A stretch of DNA of 64,000 nt, from contig JACOST010000030.1 in NCBI GenBank assembly GCA_016178705.1, forward strand, positions 372,001 to 436,000. The letters are read 5' to 3'. This document shows positions 27,874 through 36,267 of this stretch, piece by piece; the stretch's first letter is position 1, and each line of letters opens with the position of its first letter. Position numbers and translations under genes: made by a program. This DNA is from Deltaproteobacteria bacterium. Its GTDB lineage: Bacteria > Desulfobacterota > Binatia > HRBIN30 > JACQVA1. The notes under the pieces were generated by a model. It had not been told where the DNA came from. It made no database searches and saw nothing but the letters and a program-made list of their open reading frames with translations.

Positions 27874-28678
27874 GATCACGGGCATCGCCAAGACGTTCCA
27901 TCCGGGTACTCCCAACGAGGTGCTCGCCTTGCGCGGCATCGATCTGACCATCGAACCCGGCTCGTTCGTCATCGTCATCGGCACCAATGGATCGGGGAAG
28001 TCGACGCTGCTCAACGCGGTGGCCTGCACGTTCTTCGTCGATCGCGGTAGCATCCGGCTCGCCGGCCATGACGTGACGCGCTGGGCCGAGCACCAACGGG
28101 CTCGCTTCATCGGTCGGGTCTTTCAGAATCCATTTAGCGGCACGGCGCCGGAGATGAGCATTGCCGAGAATCTGGCGCTGGCGACGCGGCGCGGCAAGGG
28201 TCGCGGCCTCGGCTGGGCGCTGCCACGAAGCTTTCGCGACCAACTCGCTGATCGGGTCCGCGGCCTGGGAATGGGTTTGGAAGATCGACTCGACATTGCC
28301 ATCGGCAGTTTGTCGGGCGGGCAACGCCAGGCGCTGACTCTGGTGATGGCCACATGGGTGAAGCCGCAGTTGCTTCTCCTGGACGAGCACACCGCGGCGC
28401 TGGATCCAAAGAGTGCCGAGCAGGTCATTCGCCTGAGCGAAGGAGTGATTGCCCGCGATCGACTGACGACGTTGATGGTGACGCACTCGATGCAGCAGGC
28501 GACAGCGCTCGGCGATCGGCTGATCATGATGCACAAAGGCCGGCTGCTGCACGACTTCCGTGGCGCCGAGAAACAACGCATGCGCCCGGAGGATCTGTTG
28601 GCGCGCTTCGAGGAAGTCCGGCGCTCCGAGCAGCTCGACGAGTCGGCTGCGGAGATGCTGCGGCAGACGTACATCTGA
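27866..28678 (+). CDS. ABC transporter ATP-binding protein
   Basis: 270 residues from the ATG at 27866, overlapping the permease stop. Walker A GTNGSGKST lies at about residues 37-45, the Q-loop at VFQNPFSGTAPEMSIAENLA, the ABC signature LSGGQRQALTLVMA, Walker B LLLLDEHTAALD with the catalytic Glu, and the H-loop MVTHSM. All motifs are intact, so it should hydrolyse ATP. The last 25 residues (LLARFEEVRRSEQLDE...) are a short helical extension. It is followed 48 bases later by a second STAS gene. Confidence 0.94.
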   Translation: MLEITGIAKTFHPGTPNEVLALRGIDLTIEPGSFVIVIGTNGSGKSTLLNAVACTFFVDRGSIRLAGHDVTRWAEHQRARFIGRVFQNPFSGTAPEMSIAENLALATRRGKGRGLGWALPRSFRDQLADRVRGLGMGLEDRLDIAIGSLSGGQRQALTLVMATWVKPQLLLLDEHTAALDPKSAEQVIRLSEGVIARDRLTTLMVTHSMQQATALGDRLIMMHKGRLLHDFRGAEKQRMRPEDLLARFEEVRRSEQLDESAAEMLRQTYI

Positions 28679-28726
28679 ACGCGCGCCTTCCCCTTGCGCC
28701 GGCATGGTGATAGCGCTGCGTCGCAA

Positions 28727-29062
28727 ATGGAGATCGCCGAAACCAAGAGCGGTGGCACGTTGGTGATAACGCCGACGGGGCGACTCAATGCCGAGTCGGC
28801 GCAAGCGTTTCAGGAGCACCTGTTGAGTTGTATCGACGCCGGCGAGACTTGCGTGGTGTTGGATCTGGCGCAACTCGATTACATCAGCAGCGCCGGCTTG
28901 CGGTCGCTGCTGATCGCCGCCAAGCGCGTGCAGGCACGCGACGGGCGGTTCGCCATCTGCGCCCTCACCGCGAATGTGCGCGAAGTGTTTCGCATGAGCG
29001 GCTTCGACACGATCATCGACGTCCATCCCAACCGCGCCACGGCCCTGCGAAGTTTCGCGTAG
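28727..29062 (+). CDS. STAS-domain anti-sigma factor antagonist
   Basis: 111 residues, single STAS domain: GGTLVITPTGRLNAESAQAF, VLDLAQLDYISSAGLRSLLI with the phosphorylatable serine in SSAG, and GRFAICALTANVREVFRMSG. This is the classic RsbV/SpoIIAA size and shape, predicted substrate of the RsbW-like kinase and the SpoIIE-type phosphatase encoded divergently at 22.9-24.6 kb. It is the last gene of the ABC transporter operon. Confidence 0.9.
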   Translation: MEIAETKSGGTLVITPTGRLNAESAQAFQEHLLSCIDAGETCVVLDLAQLDYISSAGLRSLLIAAKRVQARDGRFAICALTANVREVFRMSGFDTIIDVHPNRATALRSFA

Positions 29063-29094
29063 GCCGTTTCAGAAATCGCTCCCCGTTTCGGCGG

Positions 29095-30486
29095 TCAGAC
29101 GATGTACATATCCTCGGCGGCACGCAGCAGTTCGTCGCGGAAGTCTGGGTGCGCCAGACTGATGATCGCCAGCGCCCGGTCGCGCGTCGACTTGCCCTTC
29201 AAGTTGGCGGTTCCGTACTCGGTGACCAGGTAGTGTGTGTCGTTGCGCGGCGTGGTGATCATGGTGCCACTTTCAAATCGCGGGACGATGCGTGAGACGG
29301 TTCCTTTGCGTGCCGTGGAGTGAAACGCGAGAATCGATTTCCCCCCCTTAGCGTCATAGGCACCGCGGACGAAGTCGAGTTGCCCGCCCGAGCCGCTGAA
29401 CTGATGACCGTCCATGAACTCGGCGTTGGCCTGCCCGAGGAGATCGACTTCGATTGCGGCATTGATCGAGATCATGTTGTCGTGACGCGCGATCACCGTC
29501 GGGTGATTGGTGTACGACACCGGGTGGCTCTCCACCGATGGGTTGTCGTGGATGAAGTCGAGAAGGCGCTGGCCGCCGGCGGCGATGGTGAAAAGGTGCT
29601 GCCGCGGGTGCAGCGTTTTCCTTTCGCCGGTCACCACCCCGGATTGAATCAGCTCGACCATCACCGGGGAAAAGAACTCGGTGTGGATGCCGAGCTGTTT
29701 GTGGTCCTTCAGGTAGCTGCCGACGGCGGTCGGTACATTGCCGATTCCGAGCTGCAGCGTGGCGCCGTGGGGAACCATCTCGGCGATGGTGCGGCCGATG
29801 AGCTCGTCGACGGGTTCAGGGACCGCGGCGGGGAACTCAAGCAACGGGGAGTGGTTCTCGACGACGTTGGTGACCTGCGAGATGTGGATGCGCGAGTTGC
29901 CATGGACTCGTGGCATGTACTCGTTGACTTCGACGATCAGGCGTTTGGCGCAGCGCGCCGCAGTGGAGATGAAGTCATTGGCGACGCCGAACGTGAAGAA
30001 ACCGGCGGGGTCCATTGGTGAGACGACCGTGGCGGCGACGTCCACATGCATGCCTTCCTCGATCAACCGAGGCACTTGATGGAAGTGAGTGGGTACGAAG
30101 TAGTTGAGCCCGACGCCGACGCGGCCGCGATCGCTCGCGCCGACGAAGAATGACTCGCGTTCGACACAATCGGCAAGATCGAGCGCCAATACCGAATCGA
30201 TCGAGTGCGGCGAGGCCGGTCCCGCAAAAATGCGCAGCTTCTTCAGATCCCCCGTGCGCAGCCGACTGGCGAAGGTCCAGAGCACCGCGGGTGGTTCGGC
30301 CAGCATGGCGCCATAGATCAGCAGACTGTTGTCGCCAACCGGAGCGACCGCGTCGTCGGCATCGCACAGCCTGTCCTTGTATTGCGAAGCGTAAGGATTG
30401 GAGGAATACATATCGCCCTCCCACGGCCCGAAACGCGTACGAGCCGGGTGATCTGCGTTCAGGTACGCGACGTGAGCTGGGGTCAT
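29095..30486 (-). CDS. Acetyl-CoA hydrolase / 4-hydroxybutyrate CoA-transferase family protein
   Basis: 463 residues from the ATG at 30486; an internal ATG at 30411, preceded by GAGGGCGAT, would give 438 residues and is a serious alternative. Family features: YKDRLCDADDAV near the start, IFAGPASPHSI, GVGLNYFVPTHFHQVPRLIE, VDVAATVVSPMDPAGFFTFG, the mobile loop LQLGIGNVPTAVGSYL, and LGIHTEFFSPVMVELIQSG, whose Glu is the expected CoA-thioester-forming nucleophile. It transfers CoA between short acyl groups such as acetyl- and butyryl-CoA or hydrolyses them. Not in an obvious operon. The exact substrate is unknown. Confidence 0.85.
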   Translation of the reverse strand: MTPAHVAYLNADHPARTRFGPWEGDMYSSNPYASQYKDRLCDADDAVAPVGDNSLLIYGAMLAEPPAVLWTFASRLRTGDLKKLRIFAGPASPHSIDSVLALDLADCVERESFFVGASDRGRVGVGLNYFVPTHFHQVPRLIEEGMHVDVAATVVSPMDPAGFFTFGVANDFISTAARCAKRLIVEVNEYMPRVHGNSRIHISQVTNVVENHSPLLEFPAAVPEPVDELIGRTIAEMVPHGATLQLGIGNVPTAVGSYLKDHKQLGIHTEFFSPVMVELIQSGVVTGERKTLHPRQHLFTIAAGGQRLLDFIHDNPSVESHPVSYTNHPTVIARHDNMISINAAIEVDLLGQANAEFMDGHQFSGSGGQLDFVRGAYDAKGGKSILAFHSTARKGTVSRIVPRFESGTMITTPRNDTHYLVTEYGTANLKGKSTRDRALAIISLAHPDFRDELLRAAEDMYIV

Positions 30487-30590
30487 GACCTACATCGATG
30501 GTTTCGGTCAAGGGTCAGCGCCCGATCAGGCCATCGGAACTCTCCCGACCAACACGAGCCACGAGCCCACCTCACGAACACGACTCATAA

Positions 30591-31901
30591 TCAACGCGGG
30601 CGCGCCCTTCCTCCAGGGTGATGTAAGCGGGCGTCCAAGCTGCGGCGTCCCGGCGCCGGCGTGTGACCCGCGCGTCGCTCCGCATTGATCTTGGCGCGGG
30701 CGCGGTCTTCGGCCTTCTTGGCGCGAATCGCAGCGATGCGCTCCGCGATCGGCACTTCGAGGCGCGCAGTCGGCCGCGCGTGGTAGTCGAAGTCCGGAAC
30801 CGTCACCCGCGGCAACGATTTGCCCACCGCGCGCTCGATCCGCCGGAGGTCTTCCTGTTCGTCGGGCGCGACGAAGGTGAAGGCGTCGCCGGTCAACTCC
30901 GCTCGCGCGGTGCGGCCGACGCGGTGGATGTAGTCGTCCGGCACCAAAGGTACGTCGAAGTTCACAACATGACCCAGTGCCTCGATGTCGATCCCGCGCG
31001 CCGCGATGTCGGTCGCCACCAGGACGCGATACTTCCCACTCTTGAATCCGGCGAGCGCCTCGGTTCGTTGCGCCTGGGAGCGGTTACCGTGGATTCGCTC
31101 GGCTTTCACTTGGTGCTCAACCAAATACGCCTGCACCCGATTGGCGCGGTGCTTGGTGCGAGTGAAGACGAGTGCCTCGCGGATCTCTCCGCGTTTGAGC
31201 AATGCAACGAGCAGGGCCGCCTTGAGGTCCTGCGAAACCGGGTAGACCGCCTGCGTGATCCCGACCGCTGGCGCCGCCTGACGTTGGAGATTGACCGTCA
31301 CGGGTGTGTGCAGCATCTCGCGGCTGAGCACCGCGATCGGTGTTGGCATCGTGGCGCTGAAGAAGAGCGTCTGCCGGCGCGCCGGAATGTGGCGCAGGAT
31401 GCGGCGGATGTCGGGCAGGAATCCCATGTCGAGCATGCGATCGGCTTCGTCGAGTACGAGGTGTTCGAGGCCGGCGAGTTTCGCGTAGGGAGATCGGAAG
31501 TGATCGAGCAACCGGCCGGGCGTGGCGATGATGACGTCGACGCCGCTGCGGAAGGCGTGCTCCTGCGGCCCCATCCCCATGCCGCCGAAGACGGCGGCGC
31601 CGGTGATCGGGGTGTGCACCGCGAGGTCGTTCAAGTCTTCGAGGATTTGCGCGGCGAGCTCGCGGGTCGGCGTCAGCACGAGTGCGCGTGTCGTCCCACG
31701 CGGCCGATCGATCAGCCGGTGCAGGATGGGCAGAAGGAACGCCGCGGTCTTACCGCTGCCGGTCATCGCACAGGCGAGCACATCGCTGCCCGCGAGCGCC
31801 GGCGGGATGGCGTCGGCCTGGATCGGCGTCGGGCGGCCGAAGCCGAGATCCTTGAGACCTTTGAGAAGGTTCGGATGAAGCTTCAGATTGGTGAACGGCA
31901 T
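30591..31901 (-). CDS. rhlE: DEAD-box ATP-dependent RNA helicase (RhlE type)
   Basis: 436 residues. The motifs occur in order: Q motif region GFGRPTPIQADAIPPALAG, I AMTGSGKTAAF, Ia PTRELAAQ, Ib ATPGRLLDHF, II VLDEADRMLDMGF, III FFSATMP, IV/V ALVFTRTKHRANRVQ, VATDIAARGIDIEALGHVVN and VI HRVGRTARAE. The C-terminus is short and basic (RAKINAERRAGHTPAPGRRS), a probable RNA-binding tail. Roles in the RhlE/CsdA/SrmB group include ribosome assembly and cold adaptation. RhlE is the best fit by domain layout, but the specific orthology is not proven. Confidence 0.88.
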   Translation of the reverse strand: MPFTNLKLHPNLLKGLKDLGFGRPTPIQADAIPPALAGSDVLACAMTGSGKTAAFLLPILHRLIDRPRGTTRALVLTPTRELAAQILEDLNDLAVHTPITGAAVFGGMGMGPQEHAFRSGVDVIIATPGRLLDHFRSPYAKLAGLEHLVLDEADRMLDMGFLPDIRRILRHIPARRQTLFFSATMPTPIAVLSREMLHTPVTVNLQRQAAPAVGITQAVYPVSQDLKAALLVALLKRGEIREALVFTRTKHRANRVQAYLVEHQVKAERIHGNRSQAQRTEALAGFKSGKYRVLVATDIAARGIDIEALGHVVNFDVPLVPDDYIHRVGRTARAELTGDAFTFVAPDEQEDLRRIERAVGKSLPRVTVPDFDYHARPTARLEVPIAERIAAIRAKKAEDRARAKINAERRAGHTPAPGRRSLDARLHHPGGRARPR

Positions 31902-31973
31902 GCAAGGGTCCTCGTCGTTAGAGCGCGTAGTGAGGCGCTTCGGAACAGGTGGTCGGAGACCAGAAACTAAAGA

Positions 31974-32636
31974 CTAGTCGGCGCGGAAGATCAGAACGTA
32001 TTGGTACCGTACCACATCGGGTTCGGCAATGAGTTCGTAGCCCGCTGTGTGCATCTCTTCGATCACCTGCTCACGCGCCAGCTTGTGTTCCGGTGGTGGC
32101 CCGATGGGGAGCGGCTCTTTTTTGAAGTCGACGATGGCGACGCGCCCGGCGGGTTTCAGAAAACGTTTCAGTCGACGGAAGTATCCTAAGCGATCGTCGA
32201 TGTGGTGGAACGTGTCGACGATCAGCACAACATCGACGCCGCCGCTCGGCATGCGGGGGTTGTCGGCCGACGCTAAGATTGTCACGACGTTGGCCGTCTG
32301 CTCCAGCTCCGCGCGCTGACGCAAATGCACCACTAGATTCGGCTCGCTGTCGACCGCAAGCACGGTCCCACTCTCGCCGACGGCCGCGGAGAGATAGCGA
32401 CTGAAATAGCCCGTACCGGCGCCGAGATCGGCGACGCACATCCCGGGCTGGAGTTGTAGCGCCTGCACGATGGCGGCCGGCTGCTGCCATGCATCGCGCG
32501 ATGGATCGTCGAACACGGCAGACCAGTGCGCCACGTCGGCGAAGGAATGGTGCGCCGTCGCGTCTTGATGTCCGTGTTTCGCGCCGGCGCAACTCAGCAA
32601 CGTTGCTGCCAGCGCGAATAGTGTGAGCTTCCGCAT
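31974..32636 (-). CDS. Putative lipoprotein with SAM-dependent methyltransferase domain
   Basis: 220 residues from the ATG at 32636, chosen because it gives a clean lipoprotein signal: MRKLTLFALAATLLSCAGA, with lipobox LLSC. The mature part holds a class I methyltransferase fold: VADLGAGTGYFSRYLSAAVG (motif I), VLAVDSEPNLV, ASADNPRMPSGGVDVVLIVD and KPAGRVAIVDFKKEPLPIGP. Such exported methyltransferase-like proteins occur in several proteobacterial lineages, yet SAM is cytoplasmic, so the function outside the membrane is unclear. It may bind another ligand or be tethered facing inward. A longer start at 32690 would hide the signal peptide. Confidence 0.8.
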   Translation of the reverse strand: MRKLTLFALAATLLSCAGAKHGHQDATAHHSFADVAHWSAVFDDPSRDAWQQPAAIVQALQLQPGMCVADLGAGTGYFSRYLSAAVGESGTVLAVDSEPNLVVHLRQRAELEQTANVVTILASADNPRMPSGGVDVVLIVDTFHHIDDRLGYFRRLKRFLKPAGRVAIVDFKKEPLPIGPPPEHKLAREQVIEEMHTAGYELIAEPDVVRYQYVLIFRAD

Positions 32637-32704
32637 CCGGGAGCATATATGGCATATTGCCCGTGTCCAACGATAGATCACTGGCGACACCTGGAAGGGC
32701 TTCT

Positions 32705-33742
32705 ATGCTGTTTCACGAACTCAATCGCGGCAAGTGCAAGACGTACCTCATCGCCTGCGAGGAGACTCGCATCGGCGCATTGATCGATCCGCTCAAGGAG
32801 AAGGTCGACCGCTATCTCGCGTTGCTGGCGTACTATGGTTGCCGACTCGAACTAGTGATCGACACTCACACGCACGCGGATCATCGCTCCGGGGTGTGGG
32901 ATCTCCGCGATCTGACCGGCGCGCAGGTCGTCATGCACCGGCGCGCACCGGCCCCGCATATCGACGTGCACATCGATGACGAGCAACACCTCCGCGTGGG
33001 CAAGCTCGACGTGCGCGTGCTCTATACGCCCGGGCATACGCCGGACGGGATCAGTCTCTACGCCACCGACCGCGTGTTCACCGGCGACACGCTGCTGATT
33101 CACGGCACGGGTCGCGCCGATTTTGCTGGCGGCGATCCTGGCGCCCAGTACGATGCGATCACGCAAAAACTCTTCACGTTGCCGGATGCGACCCTGGTCT
33201 TTCCCGCGCACGACTACCGCGGTCATACACAGTCGACCGTCGGCGAAGAGAAGCGCGCCAATCCACGCGTCGCGGGGCGCACGCGCGCGGCGTACGTGGA
33301 ATTGATGAACAATCTTGGGTTGCCGCTGCCAGACAAAATCCAGGAGGCGCTGCAGGCCAATCAGTCGGCCATTGAGGATGAATCGATTCAGTTTCCCGGC
33401 CTGGCGCAGCTCGCCCAGGTCCGACAGGCGACGGCCCAGGAGGTCCAGCGGCGGCTCGCGAGCGCCGCGCCACCGTTGCTGCTCGACGTGCGCGAACCCG
33501 ACGAGTTCAGCGGTGAACTCGGTCACATTGCGGGCAGCATGCTTGTGCCGCTGAAGGAACTCTCGTCACGCGCGGCGGAGCTCAATGCATTCAAGGAGCG
33601 CGACATCATCGTAATCTGTCGCGCCGGTGTGCGCAGCGCCACGGCAGCGGCGCTGCTGACCGGTCTCGGGTTCGAACATGTCGCCAACCTCAAGGGTGGC
33701 ATGCTCGACTGGACCGACGCGCAGTTCCCGGTCGATCGGTGA
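32705..33742 (+). CDS. Persulfide dioxygenase-like MBL-fold protein fused to rhodanese
   Basis: 345 residues from the ATG at 32705. Residues 1-220 form a metallo-beta-lactamase domain of the ETHE1/persulfide dioxygenase type: GKCKTYLIACEETRIGALID, the iron-binding THTHADH (about 54-60), YTPGHTPDGISLY, VFTGDTLLIHGTGRADF and PAHDYRGHTQSTVGEE. Residues ~255-345 form a rhodanese domain with LLLDVREPDEFSGELGHIAG and the catalytic Cys in IVICRAGVRSATAAAL (about residue 304). The fusion would oxidise glutathione persulfide and shuttle sulfane sulfur with thiosulfate. Converges with the next gene with no gap. Confidence 0.88.
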   Translation: MLFHELNRGKCKTYLIACEETRIGALIDPLKEKVDRYLALLAYYGCRLELVIDTHTHADHRSGVWDLRDLTGAQVVMHRRAPAPHIDVHIDDEQHLRVGKLDVRVLYTPGHTPDGISLYATDRVFTGDTLLIHGTGRADFAGGDPGAQYDAITQKLFTLPDATLVFPAHDYRGHTQSTVGEEKRANPRVAGRTRAAYVELMNNLGLPLPDKIQEALQANQSAIEDESIQFPGLAQLAQVRQATAQEVQRRLASAAPPLLLDVREPDEFSGELGHIAGSMLVPLKELSSRAAELNAFKERDIIVICRAGVRSATAAALLTGLGFEHVANLKGGMLDWTDAQFPVDR

Positions 33743-35182
33743 CTAGCGGACGTAGAGCGCCTGGTGATCGCGCACGGTGCGATTCGAGCGCGCGCTACGC
33801 TGGGATGTCCGGGCCGAAGTTGAATCGGCCAGTACGTTTGCGAGCGCGCGGGTGAGATCGGCCGGCGAAAACGCCAGCCCACGGATTGCCCGCTGCGCCT
33901 GTTGCTGGAAGTCGGCCGGGTCGACCGGCTTGCTGCAGAACAATCCCAGAGCAATCGCGGCGGTCTTCGGGTCGGACTTCAGCCGGTTGACCAACCGCAA
34001 CCCTTCGCCGCGCGGCAAGGCGAGGTCGATCAGCACCAGGTCCGGCTTCACCATCGGCAACAGCTCGAGTGCCTGACGGCTGTCGAACACCACAGAGGTC
34101 GAGCACTGTACGCGCCCGAGGGCTTCGCGCACAACGCCCATGGTTCCGATGTCTTCACTCACCGCAAGCATCCGTTCGATGCCGTCGGTGCGCGCGAGCA
34201 ATCGCGTCGCGCAGGTGTGCGGTTCGAATGGGTGCGGGAAGAAGTCCACCATGCCGAGCGCAAAGCCCGCAGTGCCGTCGGCGCAGTAGGCGAAGGCCCG
34301 CGGATCCTCGCCGCAGCGCGCGGCGGCGCGGATGATGGCTGTGAGCGGATCGGGGTCGAGTAGGTTGACGACGACGAATCCGTTGCCCGCTACGTCATCG
34401 CGATTGCTCGTGCTGTAGCGCGCCTGGCCATATTTTTCGGCGGCTTCTTGCGCGGCGATGCGAAACGCGGGGTGCCCGTCAAGATGCAGCAAGGAGAGCA
34501 CTTCCGGGCGACGCTCGGCCTGCGGTCGCACCGCTGGCGTGTGCGCGGTTGCACCACGCGGCGCGCTGGCGGTTGCGAGAACGGCGGCCTTGTGCGGGTG
34601 GGCTGCGAGTGCCGTTTCGAGCTGGTGCACTCGCGTTTCGAGTAGTGCGCGCTCGCGCCGTTCGTCCGACCAATGGAGACTAATCGTACTGCACGCCCGC
34701 TGTGACGCCGCCAGCTCCGCGCGCAGGACTTTCACTTCCGCATCGCGTGCACGCAGGAGTTCCATCCGACGATTGAGTTCGACCAAGTAGCTCTTCAGCC
34801 GGGCGGCCCCCGCTGGTTCTGCACCGTCACGGGCTATCCCTGACGGCTGGTGCGACGGGTCAAGCGCGGCGAGCCGCTCTTCGGTTGCGTGCAGGAGAGT
34901 GGTGAGTTCCACACACGTGATACGCTGGGCTTCGAGTTCTCGGTAGGTTTGCAGCAGTGCCGCCTCTAGTTGGCGTAGCCGTTCGCGAGGATCGGCAGGG
35001 GTGACGACCGCGTGCGGCGCCTCGCCTTCGAGGGTCACCCGCAACGCGGGCTTGCGCGGTTGGCTCGCTAGCGCCGGCTCGCGTTCGCTCCGACGCGTGT
35101 CGGGTGCGGTGCACAAGGGGCCAGCGGACTCCGTCGCCGGATCAGTCCATTGCGGGCGCGGCATCGTTTGTGTAGCGAGCAT
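33743..35182 (-). CDS. Response-regulator-like protein with N-terminal coiled coil
   Basis: 479 residues from the ATG at 35182, which has GGAG 8 bases upstream; a start three codons earlier is possible. The N-terminal third is low-complexity, then helical coiled coil (LEAALLQTYRELEAQ..., LNRRMELLRARDAEVKVLRA). A middle region (about 230-340, SLLHLDGHPAFRIAAQEAAE ... GFALGMVDFFPHPF) is unrecognised. The C-terminal ~115 residues resemble a receiver domain: RMLAVSEDIGTMGVVREALG, PDLVLIDLALPRGEG with the phospho-acceptor Asp, and a conserved Lys in FCSKPVDPADF. There is no DNA-binding or output domain after it. No histidine kinase is adjacent. Confidence 0.75.
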   Translation of the reverse strand: MLATQTMPRPQWTDPATESAGPLCTAPDTRRSEREPALASQPRKPALRVTLEGEAPHAVVTPADPRERLRQLEAALLQTYRELEAQRITCVELTTLLHATEERLAALDPSHQPSGIARDGAEPAGAARLKSYLVELNRRMELLRARDAEVKVLRAELAASQRACSTISLHWSDERRERALLETRVHQLETALAAHPHKAAVLATASAPRGATAHTPAVRPQAERRPEVLSLLHLDGHPAFRIAAQEAAEKYGQARYSTSNRDDVAGNGFVVVNLLDPDPLTAIIRAAARCGEDPRAFAYCADGTAGFALGMVDFFPHPFEPHTCATRLLARTDGIERMLAVSEDIGTMGVVREALGRVQCSTSVVFDSRQALELLPMVKPDLVLIDLALPRGEGLRLVNRLKSDPKTAAIALGLFCSKPVDPADFQQQAQRAIRGLAFSPADLTRALANVLADSTSARTSQRSARSNRTVRDHQALYVR

Positions 35183-35413
35183 CACTCTCACTCCAGTCGT
35201 CGGCGGCTCTTGGGCGCGACGACAATGAGCCGCTCACGTGCCAGCCAGTGGCACCCGACGCCTCATGTGATGTGCGCCGTTTCCCAGTCGATTACCTTGG
35301 CCGAAGCCAGCCTAGTTGGCTGAAATCAACCCGGTCTAAACCAACTGCTGAGCCGTCGTTGTAATCAAGAGTCTACGTGACTCAGCGACGCATCGCGCAT
35401 AGCATGCGCCAGG

Positions 35414-36211
35414 CTACTGTGCCTCGGGGAGTTCCATCGTCGGACCACGATGTCGGCGATAGATGTCCGCAGCCCAGAGGAAGCCGCGACGCTGCGCGAG
35501 CGAGTCGCGCAATCGCGCGGCAGGCGCGGGCAACGGTGTTAGCAGCGGATAAGGAAACTCCGGCGGCATAACCACCGGTGAAAACAAGGCTGCGGCGGTG
35601 AGATCGGCGACGGAGAAATGGTCGCCCACGAGATAACCCGAGGGTTGCAACTCCGCTTCAACACGGTCGAGCGCGGCGAGGATCTTGGTGCGGCCGATCT
35701 CCGCGCCGGCGGCGTCGATCTTCATGTCCATCTTCATGACCGCGCTGATCATCGGAAAAGCGAGGCGGAACATGCGTCGTGCGATCGGCGCGGCACCCGC
35801 GCTCAGCTGCGCCAAGCAATAGGCAGGATCGTGCAGCAACTCGAAGAACCAGGCCCGCCGCAAGTGCGGCCCCAACTCTTCATCAAAGAAGGCTTCGATC
35901 TCGACCGCGCGGCGGCGCGCCGATTCTTCACGCGGATACAACGGTGGATCGGGCCAGCGCTCCTCAACCGTTTCGATGATGCGGGTCGAGTCGACTATTG
36001 GCTTCCCGTCGAGCACTAGCACCGGCACCGCCTTCTGCCCAGTCAGCCACAGCATGCGCGGCGCGTGCGGCCCCGGTAGCACTGAGCGACGCGTATGCCG
36101 AATGCGCTTGAAGTCGAGCGCCCAGCGTACCTTCTCGTTGAAGTGAGAGTAACGGAACTGCCAGAGCACCGGCGCAAGTTGGGAACCGGGCTTCGATTCT
36201 TTGACGGCCAT
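35414..36211 (-). CDS. Glutathione S-transferase family protein
   Basis: 265 residues from the ATG at 36211 (GAGGCATCA precedes it); the longer ORF start at 36271 is not conserved. The thioredoxin-fold N-terminal domain has LWQFRYSHFNEKVRWALDFK, GQKAVPVLVLDGKPIVDSTR (Pro-containing glutathione-binding loop and DSTR) and IIETVEERWPDPPLYP. The helical C-terminal domain includes SGYLVGDHFSVADLTAAALF, the typical N-capping motif. Substrate and physiological role are unknown. The 231 bases between this gene and the response-regulator-like gene at 35182 hold no recognisable gene. Confidence 0.85.
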   Translation of the reverse strand: MAVKESKPGSQLAPVLWQFRYSHFNEKVRWALDFKRIRHTRRSVLPGPHAPRMLWLTGQKAVPVLVLDGKPIVDSTRIIETVEERWPDPPLYPREESARRRAVEIEAFFDEELGPHLRRAWFFELLHDPAYCLAQLSAGAAPIARRMFRLAFPMISAVMKMDMKIDAAGAEIGRTKILAALDRVEAELQPSGYLVGDHFSVADLTAAALFSPVVMPPEFPYPLLTPLPAPAARLRDSLAQRRGFLWAADIYRRHRGPTMELPEAQ

Positions 36212-36267
36212 TGATGCCTCCCGCAACCACGGGCCAGTATAGCGAAGGGGATCGGCTCGCGAACCAG

